NCBI GenBank assembly: GCA_903850425.1
Contig: CAINLR010000165.1
Location: 1 to 64,000 of the forward strand
DNA length: 64,000 nt
From: an uncultured Verrucomicrobia subdivision 3 bacterium
GTDB lineage: Bacteria > Verrucomicrobiota > Verrucomicrobiia > Limisphaerales > UBA11358
Direction: 5' to 3'
Part shown: piece by piece, positions 11,876 to 18,800 of the stretch
How positions within the stretch are numbered: the stretch's first letter is position 1
Layout of the letters: each line of letters begins with the position of its first letter
Made by a program: the position numbers and the translations under genes
The notes under the pieces: generated by a model
Told to the model about the DNA's origin: nothing
The model's database searches: none
What the model saw: the letters and a program-made list of their open reading frames with translations, nothing else

Positions 11876-11939
11876 AGTGGGACAGGCATCTTGCCTGTCG
11901 TGTTTGCTTTTGACTGACAGGCGGGACGCCTGTCCCACT
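11876..11939. repeat. AGTGGGACAGGC-bounded inverted repeat upstream of purA
   Basis: Perfect 12-bp inverted ends, AGTGGGACAGGC (11876-11887) and GCCTGTCCCACT (11928-11939). Inside are two self-complementary hairpins: GACAGGC-ATCTT-GCCTGTC (11881-11899) and GACAGGC-GGGAC-GCCTGTC (11916-11934). Same family as 3441-3523. Its place immediately before the purA start codon means it would be in the purA leader if transcription starts further upstream, or would overlap the purA promoter otherwise. Confidence 0.8.
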
Positions 11940-11942
11940 ACA

Positions 11943-11970
11943 ATAAAAATCCCCGGACAGATATCCGGGG
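11943..11970 (-). terminator. Rho-independent terminator of a minus-strand transcript upstream of purA
   Basis: CCCCGGA (11951-11957) and TCCGGGG (11964-11970) form a 7-bp GC-rich stem with a 6-base loop, followed on the minus strand by ATTTTTATT. It closes a transcript that comes from the gene-free stretch above 11970, which supports a small RNA there. Confidence 0.7.
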
Positions 11971-12124
11971 CAAAGCAGTGGGGTCTTTGCACGAAGAAGC
12001 TAGGGATGCGGTCTGCGGATGTCAATTCTGGAGCGACCCAGCCGCAAGGACCAGGAACATCTGCCCACGGGCTAGATGGGGCACATACTCCTGGGTGTTT
12101 AGGCGCAGGGCAGGGTTGTCACGA
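11943..12124 (-). ncRNA. Candidate structured small RNA
   Basis: Minus-strand stretch of about 180 bases with no convincing reading frame, ending in the terminator at 11943-11970. Folding by eye gives a long hairpin: ACCCUGCC pairs with GGCUGGGU (one U-U mismatch), then after an internal loop ACCCAGGA pairs with UCCUGGU (one bulge), then CAUCU with AGAUG. Next comes a separate hairpin GCAAAG...CUUUGC (11970-11990), then the terminator. The minus strand has TATGAT (12136-12131), a -10-like string, about 7 bases upstream of the proposed 5' end; no clear -35. Size and shape would fit a 6S-like RNA, but no family signature is recognised. Confidence 0.35.
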
Positions 12125-12143
12125 GGATAAATCATACGCCAAG

Positions 12144-12230
12144 TTAGCGCCGATTCAGCAGATAAAGGCCAACGCCGACCACAGCAGCGCAGAACCCAAC
12201 CACCATCGCAGTGGCAATCAATGTGTTCAT
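12144..12230 (-). CDS. Possible 28-residue single-span membrane peptide
   Basis: A short frame starting at ATG 12230 encodes MNTLIATAMVVGFCAAVVG and ends VGLYLLNRR: a complete hydrophobic helix with a basic cytoplasmic end. It could be a real small membrane protein just upstream of the candidate RNA. No Shine-Dalgarno site is visible and chance cannot be excluded, since the frame extends upstream with unconvincing sequence. Confidence 0.2.
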   Translation of the reverse strand: MNTLIATAMVVGFCAAVVGVGLYLLNRR

Positions 12231-12239
12231 TTGTCGCCG

Positions 12240-13100
12240 CTGCTGGTCGCGGTCAATTGTTGGAAAGAAAATTTTGCCGAAATATCGCATCATAAAAAAT
12301 CGCGGTTCGAGTTGCCGATGCGTCGCAGGGTGTTTGGCTTGCTGGGTTGAGCCACGACGACGCACCGGCTGGCGCGGGGTTGGGGGGCACGCTGGTCCAT
12401 TTGCTCACATGTGGGGCATGAAATCCAAACAAATACAGTGTGTGCGGCGGTATTTGCAGTAAGCGCAGTGGGAGTGACCACATTCTCCCCGCTGGCCGAG
12501 GACGAACACCAGCACGATTCCATCCATACTCGAAACGGCGTGACCGCCTTTACGAGCGCCATGCGTTTGCCGGTTACGATGAAACCACCAGCTTAAAGGC
12601 ACAGCTTGCCTGCAAGCTCCGATCGTTCCATTTCGGCGTGTCGCTGTAGTCGTCCGCGCTTGGCGGATCGGCATCCGTATTCGCTAATCAGGTCAGGATC
12701 GGCCTGGCTGAGCGCTAGTGACCGCTGGCCCGCCGGTTCAATTGCAGATGATCTTGTGCCAGTCCGGATATTCAGGAAGTTTATCTTTCGCTGCCGAGTT
12801 GATCATCAGGGTTTGTAACCCAGCCAGGTTTCTGGCTGGAGCTTGAATTACCGCAGCTTGGGCTTCGGACTTTAATTTCGCGCGCTAGGCTGGGATCGCC
12901 GCATGCGCCACGCGGCCTTCGCGCATTCCGAAGTTGGGACTATCTTCCAATCCGAAAGCCCCTTGAAATCCTGCGCCAGCGGACCCGAGGCGGCACGTCC
13001 CGGCGAACCCACTGGGAGCACCTGCGCTTACTGCAAATAAACATGCGATCACTGAATACAAGTTGTTTCGGCCTAAACATGATCCATAAATACAAAGATA
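12240..13100. other. Gene-poor stretch
   Basis: About 860 bases without a gene I can support. Several short overlapping frames are open on both strands. One on the minus strand (12674-12405) has a Cys/His-rich end (GECGHSHCAYCKYRRTHCIC) that could be the remnant of a zinc-binding protein, but neither its start nor its context supports an intact gene. No tRNA, rRNA or clear repeat seen. Confidence 0.4.
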
Positions 13101-13106
13101 AATTTT

Positions 13107-13352
13107 ATGATGCTTAACTTTGCGTGGTGGTTGATGATTGGATACGCAAGTGCCTGTCCAATCGTTTTCTTATTGCTAATGGCTGTCTTGCTCGTCGCCA
13201 AACAAACCACCCCAGAACCTTTTGATGAAGATCTAAAGGCAGACTTCGTTCAGGCAATCTCGGCGGCAAACCGGCCGGACGGCGGGTTTGAAAATCGAGC
13301 GGGAGGGTTAAGCCATCCACCCCGCCTGTCCATGAGCCATAAAACATCCTGA
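13107..13352 (+). CDS. Possible small membrane protein upstream of the signalling locus
   Basis: 81 residues: an N-terminal hydrophobic segment (FAWWLMIGYASACPIVF followed by LLLMAVLLVA) and a polar tail with no known motif. It precedes the response regulator by about 85 bases on the same strand. The tail is compositionally ordinary. No Shine-Dalgarno site or homologue is recognised, so this may be a chance frame. Confidence 0.3.
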   Translation: MMLNFAWWLMIGYASACPIVFLLLMAVLLVAKQTTPEPFDEDLKADFVQAISAANRPDGGFENRAGGLSHPPRLSMSHKTS

Positions 13353-13437
13353 CCTCGACAAAGAAAGGGAAAAAAAGACCAGCAAAAAACAAATAAGGGA
13401 GAAACCTTGGCACTAGAAATCATTTAAGGTCATATTT

Positions 13438-14379
13438 ATTATTCAAGACGCCAAAATTTTAATCATCGAGGACGACCATCAGGCCAGTCAAATGATTGGT
13501 GAATATCTCCGGCGCAAAGGCGGCAAGGTGGTTTATGCGGCCGACGGAGAGAAAGGCCTAGTCGTGGCAACGGCGGAACACCCCGACTTGATTTTATGTG
13601 ATTTGGACATGCCTGCCTTGGATGGTTTGGGTGTTATTGTGAGATTGCGCGAAGATGCGGCCTTGAACGAAACCCCTGTCATTTTCATCAGTGGCAGCAA
13701 GGATTCTCATCAGATCCGGCAAAGCATGAATCTTGGGGGAGATGATTTTCTGGCCAAGCCTGCTCAATTGCAAGATATCTTCGCGGCGGTCAAGGCTCGG
13801 CTTGAGCGTAGTCAACAGCAACGCCAGCGGCAGGTTGGGCGCGTAAAAAAAGCGGTCGAACTCTTTTCCGGGATCGTGGATGACCTCGGCAGCAAGACCG
13901 CTGGATTCCAATGGCTGGCCCAAATGGCCCGGACCAGTGAAACCAAAACCGAGCGCGAACGCCCGTCACCAAACAACCCACCCACCGGCATGTTGACACC
14001 TACCGCAGCCCTCCATTCCCCCTCTTTATTGGTCAAGAACGCAGGTCGGTGCGGGTTCATCCAGCTTTCTGAGATCAAGGTTTTTCTGGCTTGCGGTGAA
14101 TACAGCAAAGCGTTTTGGAGCAAAACCGAAAGCATGATGTTCCGCAAATCCTTAAATAAATGGCAGCAAGAACTGCCGAATACTTGCTTTGTCCGGGTCC
14201 ATCGGCAGGCGATCATCAATCTCAATTTTCTAAATTTCGTCAGTAACACCGCCCGCCAACAAACGCAGGTGCATCTGCGTGAATTCCTGGATGCCATTCC
14301 GGTCAGCCAGCGCCGTAAGGCTGAACTCAATCGGCGGCTGAAAACTTTTCAACCCTTGACAACTTCTTCCACCCCATGA
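13438..14379 (+). CDS. LytTR-family response regulator
   Basis: About 313 residues: an N-terminal receiver domain (residues ~5-125) and a C-terminal LytTR DNA-binding domain (~205-300). The receiver has the acidic pair in LIIEDD, phospho-acceptor Asp in LCDLDMPALDG, and the conserved Lys in FLAKP. The LytTR part shows FIQLSEIKVFLACGEYSK and FVRVHRQAIINLNFL. The first ATG in frame, 13492, would delete beta-strand 1 and the acidic pair. Upstream in frame back to a stop at 13414 there is no ATG, GTG or TTG; an ATT at 13438 (or 13441) has AAGG 8 bases before it and restores the whole domain, so I place the start there. The stop overlaps the next gene's start as ATGA (14376-14379), suggesting translational coupling. 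Confidence 0.85.
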   Translation: MIQDAKILIIEDDHQASQMIGEYLRRKGGKVVYAADGEKGLVVATAEHPDLILCDLDMPALDGLGVIVRLREDAALNETPVIFISGSKDSHQIRQSMNLGGDDFLAKPAQLQDIFAAVKARLERSQQQRQRQVGRVKKAVELFSGIVDDLGSKTAGFQWLAQMARTSETKTERERPSPNNPPTGMLTPTAALHSPSLLVKNAGRCGFIQLSEIKVFLACGEYSKAFWSKTESMMFRKSLNKWQQELPNTCFVRVHRQAIINLNFLNFVSNTARQQTQVHLREFLDAIPVSQRRKAELNRRLKTFQPLTTSSTP

Positions 14380-15566
14380 ATTTTCCCAATCAAAACCGGG
14401 CAAACATTTTAGTTGTGGATGACACGCCTGAAAACCTGCGGATGATGGTCCAATTATTGAGTGAGCTTTATGGCAACGTGCGTCCGACCACCAGCGGCAA
14501 GGCGGCGTTGATCGCCGTTGCAAAGAAGCTGCCGGATTTGATTTTACTCGATGCCCGGATGCCGGAAATGGACGGCTACGAAGTTTGCCGCCGCCTGAAG
14601 CAGCAAGCCGAATCCAAGGATATTCCTGTGATCTTCATCAGCTCGCTCGACGAAACCGAGGACAAAGTGAAGGCCTTTCAGGCGGGGGGTGTAGATTACG
14701 TCACCAAACCCTTCCAAATTGATGAGGTGCTGGCGCGCGTGAGTGCCCATTTGCAGATCCACCGGCTGCAGCAGGCGTTGGTTGGCCAAAATGAACAATT
14801 GGAGAAAATGGTGGACAAACGCACGCAGCAACTCAGCGAAGCCAACAGCAAACTGTCCGTGCTGAGCGAGGCTAAGAGTGATTTCTTGAACTTGATTTCC
14901 CATGAACTGCGCACGCCGTTAAACGGCCTGCTGGGCGCGATGGACCTGGCTCTCGCGGAGATTGAAAATCATACGCTCGCCGCCGATTTGAAAGGAATTT
15001 ATGAAGCCTCCCGGCAACGCCTGCTCGCCCTGTTGGAAAACGCGCTGTTGCTTTCGCAAATGCAGGTCCAAAGCGGGCATTTCTCCAGCAATACCAGCTC
15101 GCTGGATGATGTGCTGCAAGCGGCATGTCAAGAAGCCACCAACCTTGCCGACCCCCATGTGGTCAAGCTAACCCAGATTCCTTCCGGCCTGGGCCAGGTC
15201 GTTGGCGACTGGGTATTCTTGAACAAGGCGTTGCTTTGTCTAATTGAAACTGTGGTGAAATTCGCCAAACCCGGTGAGGAAATTCAGATTCAAGGACACC
15301 CCTTCGCCACGGGAGTTTGTCTGGTGATGGAATGCCGTGGCCATTCCCTACCCGAAGCCGAATTGCCGCACTTTTTTGAGGCGCTTTCGGTTTCCAAAAC
15401 TTTGAAACAAGGCGGCGATCTGGGATTAGCCCCCTCGGTAGCGGCCCGCATCATCAGCCTGCTGGGTGGCCGGATTCAGATCCGCAACCGCCAGCCTTGT
15501 GGCATCCAGCTCGAAGCATGGCTTGCCCGGCGAATCGGCCCCGATCCAAGATTACACCTTGGTTAA
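14376..15566 (+). CDS. Receiver-histidine kinase protein with degenerate ATPase domain
   Basis: 396 residues: receiver (1-125; ILVVDD, LLDARMPEMDG, VTKPF all intact), a coiled-coil linker, HisKA (~165-235; DFLNLISHELRTPLNGLLG with the phospho-acceptor His intact) and a HATPase-like region (~265-390). The ATPase part has lost its key boxes: where NLLxNAxKF is expected it reads CLIETVVKFAK, the DxGxG box is replaced by ECRGHSLPEAEL, and the last Gly box reads GGDLGLAPS. ATP binding is therefore unlikely; it may act as a phosphotransfer intermediate or scaffold. It overlaps the LytTR regulator by four bases and precedes the large hybrid kinase. Confidence 0.85.
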   Translation: MNFPNQNRANILVVDDTPENLRMMVQLLSELYGNVRPTTSGKAALIAVAKKLPDLILLDARMPEMDGYEVCRRLKQQAESKDIPVIFISSLDETEDKVKAFQAGGVDYVTKPFQIDEVLARVSAHLQIHRLQQALVGQNEQLEKMVDKRTQQLSEANSKLSVLSEAKSDFLNLISHELRTPLNGLLGAMDLALAEIENHTLAADLKGIYEASRQRLLALLENALLLSQMQVQSGHFSSNTSSLDDVLQAACQEATNLADPHVVKLTQIPSGLGQVVGDWVFLNKALLCLIETVVKFAKPGEEIQIQGHPFATGVCLVMECRGHSLPEAELPHFFEALSVSKTLKQGGDLGLAPSVAARIISLLGGRIQIRNRQPCGIQLEAWLARRIGPDPRLHLG

Positions 15567-15639
15567 TCGTAACCGCATGACCTGCTCTGACCCTCCGTTT
15601 GTTTGGCTGCGGGCTAGAACCGGGCGGTTAGGCAAGCGC

Positions 15640-15653
15640 GGGATGCGCATCCC
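15640..15653. promoter_or_regulatory. 14-bp perfect palindrome upstream of the hybrid kinase
   Basis: GGGATGCGCATCCC is a perfect palindrome in the 243-base gap between the two kinase genes. It could be an operator, possibly for the LytTR regulator, although LytTR sites are usually direct repeats. Nothing else is evident in this gap. Confidence 0.25.
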
Positions 15654-15809
15654 GAACATGGCGCGTGGGAGACCCGCGCTGCTACTAGATACGTCCAATC
15701 AGATGCCGTTTGGTCAATCACAATTATTCTTGCCGGACCAGTGGCACCATTGGCGGCTTATGCCAGTCCCTTAATTCAGTGTGCCTGATTTAGCCAGCTA
15801 AGAAATCGC

Positions 15810-18800
15810 ATGAACCAACCGAATTTCAACGAGCCTCCGGCCACTTCCGGTCACCGCTGGTTTTGGCAGGTTTGGGTCATTCTATTAGCGGGACTCCTGA
15901 GCGCGGCTTTGGCGGCCCAATCCATAAAAACCCAGGCGGAGGAAACGGCCAGACGCGAGTTTGATTCCGTCTGCAATGAAATTCTGAGCAAAATTCACGA
16001 GCGGCTTGGCGCGCACGAACAAATTCTGCGCAGCGGGGCGTCGTTCTTTGCGCGTTCCAATGCCGTCACGCGCCTGGAATGGCACGAATTCACTGAGCGC
16101 CAAAAACCAGGCCAGCAGCTGCCCGGCATTCAGGGCCTCGGTTTTGCCTTGCTGGTGTCGCCGGAGCAGTTGGCTCAACATACCCAGCAAATTCGCGCGG
16201 AAGGGTTCCCGACCTACCAAGTGCGACCCGCAGGCAAACGGGAACTTTACTCCAGCATCATCTACCTTGAGCCGTTTACGAATCGCAACTTGCGCGCTTT
16301 CGGCTACGACATGCTCTCGGAGACGGTGCGCCAGACGGCGATGGAACAGGCTCGCGATCAGGATGCGCCCACCCTCACCGGCAAGGTCGTGCTGGTGCAA
16401 GAGACCGATCAGGACGTGCAGGCCGGCACGTTAATGTATGTGCCCGTGTATCGGTGGAGTGCCCGCCATGAAACCGTGGCCGAGCGCCGGGACGCGCTGC
16501 TGGGCTGGGTCTACAGCCCCTACCGGATGAATGACCTGATGGCGGGAGTGTTGGGCCGATGGGGATTGCGGGGACAGGTGCAAATGGATCTGCAAATATT
16601 TGATGGCGCGGCCGCCTTGCCCGCGGCCCTCCTGTTTGACAGCCGCAGCCGCTCCGATCGCGGGCCCATCGCCGCCGGAGCCCTGGCCAAACAGGTAAAG
16701 ATTGAAACCGCCGGGCGGCATTGGCTTTTGCGAATGGTCCAGACGGTTCGAGCGATCGAAATCAGAAGTAACGCTTCATTTTGGCTGGTGTTGATCGGCG
16801 GAGCAGTGATCTCGTTGTTGGTATCCGGTTTGACGTTTTCAATTTTGAATACCGGCTACAAGGCCCAGCGCATCGCGAAGCAGCTCACCGCTCAATTAAA
16901 GCAAAGCGAGGAACGCTGGTCCTTTGCTATCCAAGGCTCCGGCTTGGGGGTGTGGGATTGGAATGTGGCGACCGGCTTGGTGGTTTTTTCCCCGCGCTGG
17001 AAACAAATCTTAGGCTATGCCGAAAATGCGGGCGATTTGAACTGCTTGGATTGGCTCCAGCGGATTCACCCCGAGGACCGGCCCCTGATGCAGTCCGGCG
17101 TGGACGCCCACCTGACGGGACAGAGCGACCACTATTACAGCGAATTCCGCATTCACAGTCCCGACAACGGTTGGAAATGGATCGCCGATAGCCGCATGGC
17201 GGTGAGCCGTAATGCCGCAGGAAAACCACTGCGAATCATCGGCACGATCGCCGACATCACCGATCGCAAGCTGGCGGCAGCGAAGTTGCTCGCGGCTAGC
17301 CAATCTCAGCAGCAAACCGAGCTGATCAAACGTCAGGATGTCGAGTCCGAACTGCAGAGTCTGGTGGAAGCCATCCCAGACAATGTGATTTTCAAGGATG
17401 GCCAAGGCCGGTGGCTGCACGCCAATAGTCCGGCCAAGCAATTTTTCCACTTGGATGAGGGGGACTGGCGGGGCAGCACGGATGCGGAACTGGGGAACGC
17501 GCATCCATTGCTCAAGCCGTTGCACGACGCGTGCATTCTCAGTGATGAGAACGCGTGGACCGTGGGCAAGCTCTCCGTGGGCACGGAATGCGGTCCGGGC
17601 CTGGATGGGTCAACGCAAGAACATGAAGTGCTCAAGGTGCCGCTGTTTTATCCCGACGGACGGCGCAAAGGCCTCGTCATCATCGGGCGGGACGTGACCG
17701 AGCGCAAGCGTGTGGAAAGAGCGCTTCAGTTCTCCGAACTCATGACCAGCGGGAGCCGTGATATCACCCTGCGCATTCGGATGGCCGATGGCCGGATCCT
17801 GGACGCCAACGCTGCGGCTGAAAAGTCTTATGGCTATTCCCGCCCTGAATTGCTGGAGTTGACCATTTACCGATTAAGGGCGGAGGCGACGCAGTCGCAA
17901 TCCTTCCAACAACTGGCCGAAGCCTTAAGGAAAGGGATTCTTTTTGAAGCCATCCATCGCCGTAAAGATGGATCCTGCTTTCAGGTAGAAGTCAGTTCGC
18001 AAGCAATTACCATAGCTGGCGAGATCTCTATGATCAGTGTGATTCGTGACATCACTGAACGCAAAAAGGCCGAAAGTCATACCGCGCTGTTGCAAACGGC
18101 CATGGAGTCGGCGGCCAACGGCCTGGCCATTTACGCGCTTGACGGGACGATCACCTGGGTAAATGACGCTTTCACCCGGCTGACCGGTTACAGCAAGTCC
18201 GAAGCGGTTGGGGCCCATTCCAGTCTGCTTAAATCTGGATGCCAAACCCCGGAGTTTTACGCCGGAATGTGGCAGACCGTGCTGGGTGGACACGTCTGGC
18301 AAGGCGAACTGGTGAACCGACGCCGCGACGGCACGCTCTACCACGAGAGGAAGACTATCACTCCCGTGCGTAGTGGCGGCAATGCGATCACTCATTGCAT
18401 TGGGGTTCAGGAAGACATCACCGAGCAGAAGCAGTTCCTGGCTCGCATCACGCAAGCCAGAGATTTTCACCTGCACCTGCTGCAAAATGCTCCGGCGATG
18501 ATTTGTCGTGCCGAAACCGATGGCCGTTGCAACTGGTTTAACCGAACCTGGCTCAATTTTACGGGACGCACTGCGGCGCAGGAGACGGATGATGGTTGGA
18601 TCGCTGGGATTCACCCTCAGGATCGATCCGGCTTCCTCGCAGAATATCAAAAGGCAGTTACCCGAAAGGAACCGTTCCTGCAGGAATTTCGCATGCGCCT
18701 GCATGATGGTGAATACCGGTGGGTCATTTTGCATGGCCGCCCTTTTGAGCTGATGGGCGAGGACTTTGCAGGTTTCATTGCCTACGGCTATGACATCCAT

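Noticed and set aside
11943-12124. SRP RNA, tmRNA or RNase P RNA
   Set aside because: None of the conserved cores (GGAA-loop S domain, tag frame with terminal Ala codons, P4 helix motifs) is visible, so only a generic candidate RNA is reported.
12405-12674. Minus-strand frame ending in a Cys/His-rich CGHSHCAYCKY segment
   Set aside because: The Cys/His spacing hints at a zinc site, but start, length and flanking sequence do not support a gene; possibly a remnant.
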